Source: Variovorax sp. UMC13
GTDB taxonomy: Bacteria > Pseudomonadota > Gammaproteobacteria > Burkholderiales > Burkholderiaceae_C
Length of the DNA stretch: 64,000 nucleotides
Direction: 5' to 3'
NCBI RefSeq assembly: GCF_014170375.1
Contig: NZ_LZZW01000015.1
Location: forward strand, 62,001 to 126,000
The stretch's first letter is position 1. The number at the start of each line of letters is the position of its first letter. Under the pieces are notes generated by a model. The model was given only the letters and a program-made list of their open reading frames with translations, was not told the origin of the DNA and did not search any database. Position numbers and translations under genes: made by a program. This document shows, piece after piece, positions 1 through 8,925 of the stretch.

Positions 1-1086
1 CGAGGTCACCCGTGCGACGATCGGATCTCGATACAGCGCCAGAAAACTCACAGCCGTCGACAGCACGCCAGAACGCTCGTTCTCGCTCTTGTTGAGAAGT
101 TCGCGGGCCGTCGAGGCCACCACCGGGTGCACCTGTCCGGGCCGCGGCCCGCCCCCGCTGCCTTGCGAGAGATGTGGCGTGTGCAGCATCCGGCGCAGCG
201 TGGCCTCGAAGGAGCAGGCGGGATTGGAGAGAAAGTTTGCCAGCCCGTGCAAGGACTTGTCCTCGCATGCGTAGAGCACATGCAGCATGGCGCCGACGAG
301 CAAGGAATGGCTGGTCTTCTCCCAGTGGTCGCGGCGCTCCAGTCCCCCCTGGGGATCGACGAGCATGTCAGCGATGTTCTGAACATCGCGCACCTCGTGC
401 ATTCCACGCCTGACCTCGAGCAGCGGGTTGTTTGCGGCCGATCGCACATCCGTCGGGTTGAACAGGAGGCAGTGGGAGAAGCGTTCGCGCCAGCCCGCGG
501 TGAGATGCCAGTTCTCGCCCTTGATGTCATGGATCACGGCAGACCCGGGCCAGGACAGCAAAGTAGGAACCACCAGACCGACGCCTTTGCCCGTGCGCGT
601 GGGTGCGCATGCAAGGACGTGCTCAGGCCCCCCGTGTCGCAGATACGCCGCATCGGGCTCCCCCGTATGCCCCAGGAAGACGCCATGCGGGCGCATCAGC
701 CCCGACATGGCGATCGTCTTGCGATCGGCCCAATGCGCCGAGCCGTAGGTCGTCACGCGGCCCGTCGTGCGGGCGCGCCACACCGCCATTCCTATCGCAA
801 TGCTCGCAGAGACCACCCCGCTGGCAGCAGCGAGCACGCCGCCACGCAGAAACACCTCGGGCGCATAGGTGCCGTAAAAATACCACCACTCGAAGAGCAT
901 CCAGGGCGCATAGACGGGTGTGGAGAGCACCTCGAACCAATGCGCACCGAGGCGGCTCTGATAGCCCAACGCTGCTGCGGTCAACTGCGTCGACGCCCAG
1001 ACGCCACCCAGGGCCGTGCCCAGCACCGTGGCAACCTGGCTCACCAGAATGCCTGTGTGCTCGCCCTTGAGATATTGATTCAGCAT
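1..1086 (-). CDS. traG: TraG/VirD4-type conjugal transfer coupling protein (3' end beyond window)
   Basis: This is the coupling protein ATPase that links a relaxosome to a type IV secretion channel at the inner membrane. The reading frame is open from an ATG at 1086 through the window edge, giving 362 residues of an enzyme usually about 600-700 long. Two hydrophobic segments lie near residues 12-38 and 80-102. The Walker A motif APTRTGKGVG is at about 161-170, followed by VIHDIKGE. A weak Shine-Dalgarno AAGGAA precedes the ATG. Transfer genes of the trb type would be expected to the left, outside the window. The family assignment is firm; the type of element is not. Confidence 0.92.
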   Translation of the reverse strand, partial: MLNQYLKGEHTGILVSQVATVLGTALGGVWASTQLTAAALGYQSRLGAHWFEVLSTPVYAPWMLFEWWYFYGTYAPEVFLRGGVLAAASGVVSASIAIGMAVWRARTTGRVTTYGSAHWADRKTIAMSGLMRPHGVFLGHTGEPDAAYLRHGGPEHVLACAPTRTGKGVGLVVPTLLSWPGSAVIHDIKGENWHLTAGWRERFSHCLLFNPTDVRSAANNPLLEVRRGMHEVRDVQNIADMLVDPQGGLERRDHWEKTSHSLLVGAMLHVLYACEDKSLHGLANFLSNPACSFEATLRRMLHTPHLSQGSGGGPRPGQVHPVVASTARELLNKSENERSGVLSTAVSFLALYRDPIVARVTS

Positions 1087-1256
1087 AGGCGTTCCTTGAG
1101 GAGGGGCTGAAGTTGACAGAATCGTTCCGCATCGCCGCCCGCATCGATACAGGTTCCGGGTGACGACGAGGTCTGCACGGGAATCAAGTCTGAAGCGGTA
1201 TCGCCAGGATCTGCACCCGAGCCAGCGCAGCGCAGCGCACGTCATCGCGACGGGAC

Positions 1257-2346
1257 GTGGCTGCCGCCCTGCCAGTGCGGCCTGGGCGAGCCACCGGCGA
1301 GGTCATCAGGTGTGCGCCGGGGCACACCGAGGCCCACAGCGCCGTCACGCGGGGCAGCCAAGTCACTTCACGGCTCAGGCACGGGCTGACCAACAGATGC
1401 ATGCCGCCCGTGATGGACGGACAAGCGCCAGGGGATGCCTTGCGAGCTCGCAGCGCAAGGGCCAACGGTGCGCGGCCGGTGGAGACGATGGGGCTGCACC
1501 TTCCCGATTGCGCGTGGCCAGACGCGGCCATGGATGTGCACTGCAGCTGCACGGCCGCCGCCGCGCGATCTCGTGCGCACGGCGACGGCCGTAACGGCTT
1601 CACCAACCAGCAGGTTGCGGCGCTGCAGGACGTCATGAACAGGGCGTTTGAAAACGGCTTGTGCAGCTTCAGCAGCGGCAACGTCACCTGTGGCACGGGC
1701 AGCAAGGCCACCGGCACGGGCGCAACTGTCATCGGTCCGAATGCTGTCGCCAACGGGGACGACACGACCGCCATCGGCAACGGTGCGCAAGCGAACTTCG
1801 CGGGCTCGGTCGCGATCGGTGCCGGTGCGAGGGCGCCGGCTGACCCCACCACCGCAGTGGGCAACAACGCGATCGCTGCAGGTAACAATTCGGTCGCGCT
1901 GGGCGCCAATACGGTGGCCTTGCGCAACAACTCCGTCGCGCGGGGCAAGGGCTCGGTTGCCACCCGCGAGAACACCGTGTCGGTGGGCGACGCGTCCGCA
2001 GGCCTGACGCGTCAGATCACGAATGTCGCGGCTGGTACGCAGGCGACCGACGCGGCCAACCTGGGACAAGTCGAGCAGGCCGTGAACGCAGCGACGCAGG
2101 ATGCCCGGACCTACGCTGCGAAGGGCGTGGCTGCAGCATTGGCCATGCCGCAGATGCCGGCGCTCGCGCCCGGCAAACACTGGACCGGCGTCGCCGTGGC
2201 GAGCCTCCTCTGGAGAAAGCGCTGTGGGCGCGGCCTGGGGTTACCAGGTGAACGAGGCACTGAACGTCGGCGTGGGCATTGCCGGCGCGATGAGCAACGG
2301 CCCCAGCCGGGTTGCGACACGCGTTCAGTTGGGCTACGCTTGGTAA
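1257..2346 (+). pseudogene. YadA-like trimeric autotransporter adhesin, frameshifted
   Basis: The middle holds head repeats of the AIGNGAQA / AVGNNAIA / VALGANTVA type, a neck-like stretch (ATDAANLGQV) and a YadA membrane anchor. The anchor is split. One frame reads GKHWTGVAVASL and stops matching near 2208; the next frame resumes with SGESAVGAAWGYQV and ends in VQLGYAW at 2346, as YadA anchors do. One extra base explains the break. No convincing signal peptide is seen upstream, so the N-terminus is probably lost too. An intact gene would make an outer-membrane surface fibre. The start given is only the first start codon in frame. Decay or a sequencing indel are both possible. Confidence 0.75.
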
Positions 2347-2505
2347 GGCGCACGCCTTCGTAGAGAAAGTGGGAGTCCAGCTCGACCTGTCCGGCTCCCA
2401 CGGACTGCCTTTTTCAAGCGCGCTCAACGGGATGGGCGCGCAGCCTCACATTCATGCGATTCCTTTCCTCAAGTCGAATTGCACCCGTCCTCGGCAGAAG
2501 CTTCG

Positions 2506-4152
2506 ATGCGCACCTTTGACAAGGCGGGGCTGGCACAGCCCAGGGTCACTCGCAAGCGCTCAGAGGCATTGAGGCGCGCGCTGCATACAGACCGCGCTCC
2601 CTTATTCCTGGCTTGCGTTACGCTTTTCTCTGCCTGCGTCCTGGGTGCCGTCTGGATGGCGTATGAACAGGGGGTGCAACGAGCGCAACGACGTGCGTCC
2701 GAACTCTCGGTCGGCGTGCTGCGCCGCGCCGAGCTCATTGCCACGCAGATTGACGCGGCCATGGCGGCAGCCAGCATGGATGTCGATCCAGCCACAACGT
2801 GTGGCATCGACGACATTGCGCGCATGCTGGCCGTCCAGTCGCGCTACAGCCACATCGGCGCATTGGCACGTATCGCCCCGGCCACCGGCCTCATCCTCTG
2901 CTCGACATTCGGCCCCGAGGCGAACGGCTTCGCACTTCCCCTCCCTGACCACGTCCGGCGGGAGCGCAGCGTCCGCCTGTCTGTCCGGCCGGTGCCCGCG
3001 GGTGCGGACTACTTCGTGATCGCCCAAGGGGATGTCGCAGCGTTCGTGCACAGCGGCGTTGCATCCATGTTCCTGCCGACCATCAAGGATGTCTCGCTGG
3101 GCGCCTTCATCAAGGACGGCGGGCCGATCGTCCTGCATCGCGGCACTCCTCACCTCGCCAGCCTTCGGAGACTCGAGCAGACCGGGGCCTCGGCCTCTTT
3201 CGACGGCAGCCGACTGCTGAGCCTGAGTGCATCGCGCACGTCCGACTACATCGCCTTCGTGGACTTTCCCGCGACATGGGTGCGAGCGCGCATCTATGAC
3301 GCCGCGGCTTGGTTCATCCCTCTGGGGGCGGTACTGGGTCTGGCGCTCTCCGCCCTGCTCTTTCTATTCCTTCGAAACTTCACCTCGCTGCCGGCAGCGT
3401 TGCGCCGCGCGCTTCAGACAGACCGCGTCTACATGGAGTACCAGCCGATCGTCGACATGCGCAGTGGGCGTTGCGTCGGCGCGGAGGCGCTCGTTCGATG
3501 GAGGCGAGGCGGTGTTCTCGTTCCCCCGGACCGATTCATCGGTGCTGCCGAGCGCTCAGGCCTCATGCCGCTCGTCACACGTCGCGTGGTCCAGCTTGTG
3601 GCCGCCGACACGGCTCAGTTCCTGCGCAAGCATCCAGAAATGCATGTGAGCATCAACTTTTCTGCCTTGGACCTTCGCTCCGGCCTGGCCGTGGAACTAC
3701 TCACCAAGCTGCTGGCGACGACCGGGCTGCCGGCACGGAACTACTGGCTCGAGGTCACCGAAACCAGTTTTGTTCGGGAGGACATGAGCCAGGTGATCAA
3801 TCAGATCCGCGCCTTGGGCGTGCGAGTGGCCATCGATGACTTCGGCACGGGCTACGCCAACTTGGACGTCCTTGCCGGGACGAAGGCCGATCTGCTGAAG
3901 ATCGACAGGCAGTTTGTACATGCCGCCGTCGGTCACGGCCAAGCGTCAGAAGTTGCGCTGGCCATTTTCGGCTTGGCGCGAACGCTCTGCCTTGAAATGG
4001 TCGCTGAAGGCGTCGAAACACAAGCACAGGCAGAGTTTCTAATCGGCTGCGGTGTTCAGTACGCGCAAGGCTGGTTGTTTGGGCGGCCGAACTCTGTTGC
4101 GGCTCTGAGCCAGTGGCTCGATGAGACACAGCGTGGCGTCTCGGAGGGCTGA
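2506..4152 (+). CDS. CSS-motif / EAL domain cyclic-di-GMP phosphodiesterase
   Basis: A membrane-bound enzyme that would hydrolyse cyclic di-GMP. From the ATG at 2506 it has 548 residues. A first membrane segment lies near 33-55. A periplasmic CSS-type sensor domain (about 60-250) follows, with the tripeptide CST in ILCSTFG. A second membrane segment is near 265-285, then a complete EAL domain to the end. Catalytic signatures are intact: AEALVRW, SINFSA, EVTETSF, DDFGTG, LLKIDR, EGVET and QGWLFGRP. CSS domains of this class sense redox state through their cysteines. An upstream TTG at 2479 is an alternative start. The stop overlaps a lyase fragment, which suggests a rearrangement junction. Confidence 0.93.
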   Translation: MRTFDKAGLAQPRVTRKRSEALRRALHTDRAPLFLACVTLFSACVLGAVWMAYEQGVQRAQRRASELSVGVLRRAELIATQIDAAMAAASMDVDPATTCGIDDIARMLAVQSRYSHIGALARIAPATGLILCSTFGPEANGFALPLPDHVRRERSVRLSVRPVPAGADYFVIAQGDVAAFVHSGVASMFLPTIKDVSLGAFIKDGGPIVLHRGTPHLASLRRLEQTGASASFDGSRLLSLSASRTSDYIAFVDFPATWVRARIYDAAAWFIPLGAVLGLALSALLFLFLRNFTSLPAALRRALQTDRVYMEYQPIVDMRSGRCVGAEALVRWRRGGVLVPPDRFIGAAERSGLMPLVTRRVVQLVAADTAQFLRKHPEMHVSINFSALDLRSGLAVELLTKLLATTGLPARNYWLEVTETSFVREDMSQVINQIRALGVRVAIDDFGTGYANLDVLAGTKADLLKIDRQFVHAAVGHGQASEVALAIFGLARTLCLEMVAEGVETQAQAEFLIGCGVQYAQGWLFGRPNSVAALSQWLDETQRGVSEG

Positions 4153-4457
4153 TCGTCGATGAGGCCCGCATGAAGGAGACCCTGAGGATCAGCAAGGGTC
4201 TGATCGTGGCCGAGGCGGTGATGATGGGCATGGCGCCGGACTTCGGCCGCTCGCAGGCCCACGATGTGGTCTACGACGCATGTAGCGTGGTCAACGAAAC
4301 GGGCGGCACGCTGACCGAGGTGGTGGCGGCGCTGCCGGCAGGGACGCGCCACTTTGATCACGCGACCATCGGTCGACTCAAGGAGCCGGAGAACTACCTG
4401 GGTCTGGCGCCGCAGATGCTCGATCGGGCACTCACGCTGTCATCGCTGATGCCCTGA
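4149..4457 (+). pseudogene. C-terminal fragment of an adenylosuccinate lyase / carboxymuconate cycloisomerase family protein
   Basis: The frame reads LIVDEARMKETLRISKGL, then IVAEAVMMGMAPDFGRSQAH, and ends in ENYLGLAPQMLDRAL. This matches the C-terminal domain of fumarase/aspartase-superfamily lyases such as 3-carboxy-cis,cis-muconate cycloisomerase (PcaB). Only about 100 of the usual 450 residues remain, and the catalytic core is absent. The match begins before the first ATG in frame and overlaps the stop of the EAL gene, so the fragment was joined here by deletion or recombination. An internal ATG at 4170 could allow translation, but the product would not be an enzyme. Confidence 0.75.
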
Positions 4458-4559
4458 AAGGGGCTGGCCAGGAGAAAGGCTGCAACGGGGCTATCGAAGT
4501 GCCCAATATCGGCGCGTTCGTCGCCCTGATGCGCACGCGCAGTACGCACGACTGTGCTG

Positions 4560-4994
4560 TCATGCGCCTCCGATGCCAACCGTGACCTTGCCGCTGCCAT
4601 CACACGCCTGACACTTGGCACCGTCGGCAGTGCGTCCCGTGCCCCCACACTCGCGACACAACCCCTCGCCGGTTCCAGGGCTGCCCGGCGCAGCTTCGTC
4701 ACCGGGGTGAGGAGACTGAACGTGGTCCGATGCACCACGATCCTCCCCTCCTGCATCCGAGTTGGCCGACGGCGCCTTGGCCCCTGAGGCAATCGGGATC
4801 AGCTTGGTGACGCTGACCGATACGGGGTCGCTTGCAGGAAAAGACTCCTCGATGCCGTGATCGAGCGCATCTTCGCTCGGAACCTCCGTGGTGGGCGAAT
4901 GTTCGACGCTCGCGCGCGCCCCATGGTCCGCGGAAGTGGGAAACGGGAAGGCAGAGACACCTTCCTTGTTCTGCGACGTAAGATTCTTCTTCAT
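4560..4994 (-). CDS. Small protein with a DnaJ-like CxxCxGxG zinc motif
   Basis: A 144-residue protein with a disordered acidic first half carrying DHGIEESFPASDPVSVSV, a motif that recurs in small proteins of unknown function. The C-terminus has two CxxCxGxG repeats, CRECGGTG and CQACDGSG, as in the DnaJ zinc-binding region. Two repeats could hold one zinc ion. A strong AAGGAAG ribosome site lies 5-6 bases before the ATG. A frameshifted relative is present near 54,220. The function is unknown; a role in protein quality control is only suggested by the zinc repeats and nearby Hsp20 genes. Confidence 0.82.
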   Translation of the reverse strand: MKKNLTSQNKEGVSAFPFPTSADHGARASVEHSPTTEVPSEDALDHGIEESFPASDPVSVSVTKLIPIASGAKAPSANSDAGGEDRGASDHVQSPHPGDEAAPGSPGTGEGLCRECGGTGRTADGAKCQACDGSGKVTVGIGGA

Positions 4995-5061
4995 AGTGCT
5001 TCCTTGTACTCATGCCAAGTCGACTGGGTGTGCACGATAGATCCAATCTCTTGTCGAAGCT

Positions 5062-5688
5062 TCAGAACATCCCGGCGCCCTGCGCGGAATCGAGCAGCGC
5101 CTGCGTTAGCTCCGAAAACTGCGTCTCAAGATTGCCTGAGGGACTGGCCACGTGCGTGGCGGCCCAGACCAGCCGCCCTTCTTTCAAGTCCGTCAGGCGA
5201 CCACTGGCTGCATAGCCGGTGTTGACCTCGCCGCCGCCGATCGGCGCACTGAGGCCAATGCCCGCTCCACCACCACGACCGAAACTGAATCCGCCGATCC
5301 CAACAGAAAGCCCTGAGCCGGCGCTTGCAGTCGCGGGAGTCATGGTCACCGTGAGGACCGCGCGCGCGCCCAACGCTTGCGCCGTGGGAATGAGTTGTGC
5401 GTCCAACTCCCTGTCCTGAACGAGAGGGGTGCCTGCAGGCACAGGAACTGGCGTTGCGCCTTTGGCCAGAACGCCGCGCGCCAGCCGATCTTGGCAGATC
5501 TGGCGCACAGCAGTGTCGTAGGCGTCGCAGGCAATCAGCACCCGCTGGCCTTGCAGCAGCCGGGACTGTGCGTTGAATGCGGGATCCGCCCACTGCGCTT
5601 CGAGCTTCGGGCCCGTGGTGCACCCTGTTGCCGCGAAGGTCACCAGCGCCACCGTGCCAAGGATGCGAAAAGGAGCGAGTCTGTGCAT
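5062..5688 (-). CDS. Predicted lipoprotein of unknown function
   Basis: A 208-residue protein with an N-terminal signal peptide and lipobox (ATGC, Cys at about 23), so it should be lipidated and membrane-anchored. The mature part reads LEAQWADPAF and has a Gly-rich middle (VGIGGFSFGRGGGAGIG) followed by a conserved-looking RLTDLKEGRLVWAATHVAS segment. The layout resembles DUF4136-like lipoproteins, but I cannot assign the family with confidence. It is read in the same direction as the zinc-motif gene at 4560-4994, 67 bp upstream of it, and could share a transcript with it. Confidence 0.8.
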   Translation of the reverse strand: MHRLAPFRILGTVALVTFAATGCTTGPKLEAQWADPAFNAQSRLLQGQRVLIACDAYDTAVRQICQDRLARGVLAKGATPVPVPAGTPLVQDRELDAQLIPTAQALGARAVLTVTMTPATASAGSGLSVGIGGFSFGRGGGAGIGLSAPIGGGEVNTGYAASGRLTDLKEGRLVWAATHVASPSGNLETQFSELTQALLDSAQGAGMF

Positions 5689-5944
5689 ACGCGCATCCTG
5701 GCCTGCTCGTTCGAGTGTCCTGAAGGAATGGCGGGAAAGACCTTGTAGGAAGTTGCCCTCAGCATCAGTTCCCAGTCTGAGCTATCTGGGTACTGAACTT
5801 CGGGTCCCGTCCATGGCGCCCCATCGACCCGCGCCGGGCGTTGCGGCATGCCGAAGGTGGCTTTTTCGTACGTCGATGTCGTCACCGTCCGACGCAACCC
5901 CACCCGCCTCCGGACCTAGTGTTTCTCCACCATTGGAGAAGCAC

Positions 5945-6151
5945 ATGATCAAGGACATTCGTCAGCAGGTTGGCGACCGCAAAGACAACAACCGCATCTA
6001 CGTCTGGGGCATTGCGGTCGTCATTTTCTTAGTGGTCGCAGCTGTCGCAGCGAACGCGTTCTTCTGGAGCTCCGATCCCAAGCCGGCGATTGCGGACACG
6101 GCGATACGACAGCCGGCCCCTGACCCAGTGGGGAATCAGGCGCCGAAGTGA
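5945..6151 (+). CDS. Small single-pass membrane protein
   Basis: A 68-residue protein starting at ATG 5945, which is preceded by GGAGAAGCAC as ribosome site. It has a charged N-terminus (MIKDIRQQVGDRKDNNR), one hydrophobic helix at about 19-44 and a Pro-rich tail. Upstream codons in this frame are open, but the ribosome site and the membrane topology favour 5945. The stop TGA at 6149-6151 overlaps a possible GTG start of the next small membrane protein, so the two are probably translated together. The function is unknown. Confidence 0.7.
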   Translation: MIKDIRQQVGDRKDNNRIYVWGIAVVIFLVVAAVAANAFFWSSDPKPAIADTAIRQPAPDPVGNQAPK

Positions 6152-6162
6152 TCGGGCAAGGC

Positions 6163-6339
6163 ATGGCAAAAGAGAGACGTCCTCGCGTCACTGGCCGAGC
6201 GTTCCGGTGGATGCTGCTCTTTCTGGTTTTCCTTGCGCTTGCGATCGTGGCTGTGGTCACGGTGTTCCATCTGCAGCCTGAGCATTTTGTCGATCCGCCG
6301 TCCGCGCCCAAGCCGCCCATGCACAACGCTCCGAAATAG
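6163..6339 (+). CDS. Small single-pass membrane protein
   Basis: A 58-residue protein from the ATG at 6163: a basic N-terminus (MAKERRPRVTGRAFRW), one hydrophobic helix (LLFLVFLALAIVAVVTVF) and a Pro-rich tail ending NAPK. The previous protein ends similarly in NQAPK, so the pair may be related or act together. An alternative GTG start at 6148 overlaps the stop of the upstream gene. The function is unknown. Confidence 0.65.
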   Translation: MAKERRPRVTGRAFRWMLLFLVFLALAIVAVVTVFHLQPEHFVDPPSAPKPPMHNAPK

Positions 6340-6866
6340 CCGGCCGCTCGCCGTCCCTCAACGTTGCATCCGCGATCGGAGTGCGGTTTTCTCCAATGTC
6401 CCCCAAACGCTGGAGGGGCCGACAGCCATCCAGTGGATGCCTGTATTACTTTGAGTGCGAGCACTTAACGAAGGCGCAACGCGCGTGCGGTGGGCAATGG
6501 GAATGGCGAGTGCTGCACACGATCCGCTGTCGGCGCTTTCGCGATGGGACATGCTTTCAAGGCATCGCTGAGCCCCGGGTCATATGGAAACGGCCCCGAT
6601 CTCGGACATGTCGTCACACTCAGCCTGCGCCTGCTCGCCCTCCCCTGGCACGGCAGCGGGAGGCTCTGCGAGCGCGGGAGCTGCGCCGCCTGGAGCCGTG
6701 CCAGCATTGCACGCATCGCACCGGCTCCAGGTTCGGGGCTGGTGCAGGTCAGGCAAAGACGCACTTGCTGCTGACGCTGATATTGCAAGACCAGACTTTC
6801 CTGCGACCGAGCCCGCTGCGCACGCCCCGGATTTCGATAGCGCTGCCCCCGTCAATGGAGTGTTCT
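6340..6866 (+). other. No supported gene
   Basis: Both strands carry overlapping open frames here (for example 6584-6937 on the plus strand). None shows a recognisable domain or a clear ribosome site, and their composition is that of frame shadows in GC-rich DNA. I see no RNA gene or repeat. Confidence 0.4.
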
Positions 6867-7202
6867 CTAATGCGGCCTATGTTGTTCTCTCGCAGCCGAG
6901 GGCGGGCGGGATCGCCACGCCGGGATTGCCGACTTGATCTTCGGCATGCGAAGTCGCCAGCGAGGCGGGCGCATATCCTGCAAGCCAAGCTGCGAGAGCT
7001 CGTCGCGCCCTTTCTGGGTGATCGCCAGTACCTGGGCGGCAGGACGGGAGCCCGCCAGGGCAAGAGGATCAGAGGGCGCGGGAACGAGTGCAATCACGAG
7101 GCCGGCGGCTCGGAGCACCCGGACACTGTCAATTTCCTCGCTACGGTAGAACGATACGGGCAGTCGAGATCCCGCGATTTGCCTGAGCAAGTTCATGGTC
7201 AT
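6867..7202 (-). CDS. Small conserved protein of unknown function (LLRQ family, copy 1)
   Basis: A 111-residue protein with a strong ribosome site, AAGGAGG seven bases before the ATG at 7202. Its first 70 residues (MNLLRQIAGSRLPVSFYRSE, then VLRAAGLVIALVP, then VLAITQKGRDEL) align by eye with the protein at 10812-11072. Shared points are the LLRQ start, the LPFxV/LPVSF block, an acidic xEDVDAV/xEEIDSV block and an xITxxGR segment. The pattern resembles a small winged-helix fold, but no DNA-binding role can be shown. The last 40 residues are basic and may be disordered. Confidence 0.7.
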   Translation of the reverse strand: MTMNLLRQIAGSRLPVSFYRSEEIDSVRVLRAAGLVIALVPAPSDPLALAGSRPAAQVLAITQKGRDELSQLGLQDMRPPRWRLRMPKIKSAIPAWRSRPPSAAREQHRPH

Positions 7203-7664
7203 TTCATTACCTCCTTGTGGCTTGACCAGCTTCGACGGAAGGAAAGATAGCCCCTGCCGCGCAAGATTTCAAGGGTGGCAATCGGCAGTTCAAAGGGATC
7301 GGCCGAAGGAGATGTGCCGGCGTTCCATGTCCCTGGTCGGCAGGGTTTTCGGAAGCGCTGAGCCTCTGTCCGGATCAGCCGTTGTCGTACGGGTGTCGAC
7401 GAAGATCGGCGCGGGGTCGTCTACACAGTGCAGCAAGCGGGTTGATCTCGGCTTCTGACCCCGCTCAGGATCTGGCGCCTTGACGGCCAAATAGAGCGGC
7501 GCCCTGCTGCGAGCGCCTCGCAGCGTTGCCCGTCAGAAAGTGCGCACAGGGCACCTTCGGGGGGTCTTGAACTCGCGAACACATCCCCTAGATAGCCGTT
7601 CGGAAGCGCTGGAGACGCCTCCGGCTCATTCTTCTGTTCAACCCATCGTATGGAGGAAATTGCC

Positions 7665-8108
7665 ATGTACCGATCGCTTTTTCCGCGCGACGTGTTCGCC
7701 GAACTGGACCGCCTTCAGCGGGAGATGCAGCAAGCTTTCGATTTGTCGCCCACCATCCGCGGCTTCGGCCGCAACGGATTCCCGGCGCTCAATGTGGGGA
7801 CCACGCCCACCGCCATCGAGGTCTACGCGTTCGCCCCCGGCGTTGACCCTGCCAAGATCGAGGTCCAGCTCGATCGCGGCCTGCTGACGATTGCCGGCGA
7901 ACGCAAGAGCCCGCTGCCCGAGGCCGAAGGTGGAAGCCGGTCGACGGTGCACATCAACGAACGCTTCGAAGGCAGCTTCCGCCGCGTGCTGACGCTGCCC
8001 GAGGATGCCGACCCGGACGCGGTCGAGGCGCGCTATCGCGACGGCGTGCTGCAGATCAGCATCCAGCGCCGCGCGGCCTCCCAACCACGGCGCATCGCTG
8101 TCCAGTAA
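7665..8108 (+). CDS. Small heat-shock protein, Hsp20/alpha-crystallin family (copy 1)
   Basis: A 147-residue ATP-independent holdase chaperone. The ATG at 7665 is chosen because GGAGG lies eight bases upstream; an ATG at 7650 would place the ribosome site inside the gene. The N-terminal arm (MYRSLFPRDVFAELDRLQRE) is followed by an alpha-crystallin domain at about 45-140 with FAPGVDPAKIEVQLDRG, LTIAGERK, GSFRRVLTLPEDAD and RDGVLQISI, the usual strand landmarks. It lies 46 bp upstream of a second Hsp20 gene, and the two probably form a heat-inducible operon. Confidence 0.93.
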   Translation: MYRSLFPRDVFAELDRLQREMQQAFDLSPTIRGFGRNGFPALNVGTTPTAIEVYAFAPGVDPAKIEVQLDRGLLTIAGERKSPLPEAEGGSRSTVHINERFEGSFRRVLTLPEDADPDAVEARYRDGVLQISIQRRAASQPRRIAVQ

Positions 8109-8154
8109 AGGGCAGATGTCTTTCTCTTCAATCCGAAAAAGAAAGGAGCTCATC

Positions 8155-8577
8155 ATGACTACCGCCCAGACCGCCACCGCCACCGCCAAGAACCCCGACG
8201 CCCTTGCGACGGCCCGGCTGCCGTCCGAGCGCCCGCGCTATAGCGACTCGACGCTTACGCCACCCGTCGACGTGGTCGAGGACGACGGCGGCATCACGCT
8301 CTATGCCGACCTTCCCGGCGTGCCGCGCGACAAGCTGACGCTCAACGTCGAATCCGACACCCTCACCATCGAGGGCGAATCGGCACTGCCCGTGCCGGAC
8401 GGCCTGCAGTCCAGCCACACAGAGGTCGGACTGGCGCGCTTCCGCCGGCTGTTCACACTCAGCAAGGAGCTCGACACTGAGCAGGTCTCGGCCGAGTTCT
8501 CGCAGGGCGTGCTGCGCCTTCGCATTCCCAAGGCACAGCACGCACAGCCGCGCCGCATCGATGTCAAAGTCGGCTAG
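8155..8577 (+). CDS. Small heat-shock protein, Hsp20/alpha-crystallin family (copy 2)
   Basis: A 140-residue Hsp20 beginning at ATG 8155 behind GAAAGGAGCTCATC. It has an Ala/Thr-rich N-terminal arm. The alpha-crystallin domain shows PVDVVEDDGGITLYADLPGV, LTIEGES, FRRLFTLSKELD and SQGVLRLRIPK. It is clearly diverged from copy 1 and not a recent duplicate. Class A/B Hsp20 pairs of this kind co-assemble in other bacteria, which is a plausible role here. The frame is open well upstream of 8155, but the ribosome site fixes the start. Confidence 0.93.
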   Translation: MTTAQTATATAKNPDALATARLPSERPRYSDSTLTPPVDVVEDDGGITLYADLPGVPRDKLTLNVESDTLTIEGESALPVPDGLQSSHTEVGLARFRRLFTLSKELDTEQVSAEFSQGVLRLRIPKAQHAQPRRIDVKVG

Positions 8578-8664
8578 CGCCCCATAGCGGCGGGGCGAGC
8601 CCTCTCGAGAACGCACCTTGTCGAGCAATTTCACGCTGTACCTTTATCGCACCCTTGGAGAAAG

Positions 8665-8925
8665 GTGGATGTCATGTCTTCGCGATTTGGCTTTTCTGTT
8701 TCAGAACGTCCTGGCGGTCCGCCCCGCAGGACAGCAGGCACGTCACGCCGGCCCGTGATGAGCGACAAACAGATCGAGGCATACCTGATCACGCGTGACG
8801 CTTTGCGTCGTCTCAAGCGTGCAGCGCTGCCCCCGCGGCATCGACCGAATCCGAATGTGATCGCGACTACGCAGTCGGAGAATCGAAATGCGCAACTGCG
8901 CCTTCGTGACGCCGACGCGGCGTAG
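8665..8925 (+). CDS. Small basic protein of unknown function
   Basis: An 86-residue basic protein following the Hsp20 pair in the same direction, with GGAGAAAGGTGG just before the first ATG; an ATG at 8674 is an alternative. The central part (MSDKQIEAYLITRDALRRLK) looks helical and is the best candidate for a folded segment. The remainder is Arg/Pro-rich. No family is recognised. Confidence 0.5.
   Translation: MDVMSSRFGFSVSERPGGPPRRTAGTSRRPVMSDKQIEAYLITRDALRRLKRAALPPRHRPNPNVIATTQSENRNAQLRLRDADAA

Noticed and set aside
127..1110. 327-residue plus-strand frame at the left edge
   Set aside because: It is the antisense of traG, which has clear Walker and membrane features and runs off the window edge on the other strand.
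8577..8597. CGCCCC/GGGGCG hairpin after the second Hsp20 gene
   Set aside because: A six-bp stem without a U-run in GC-rich DNA is too likely by chance.
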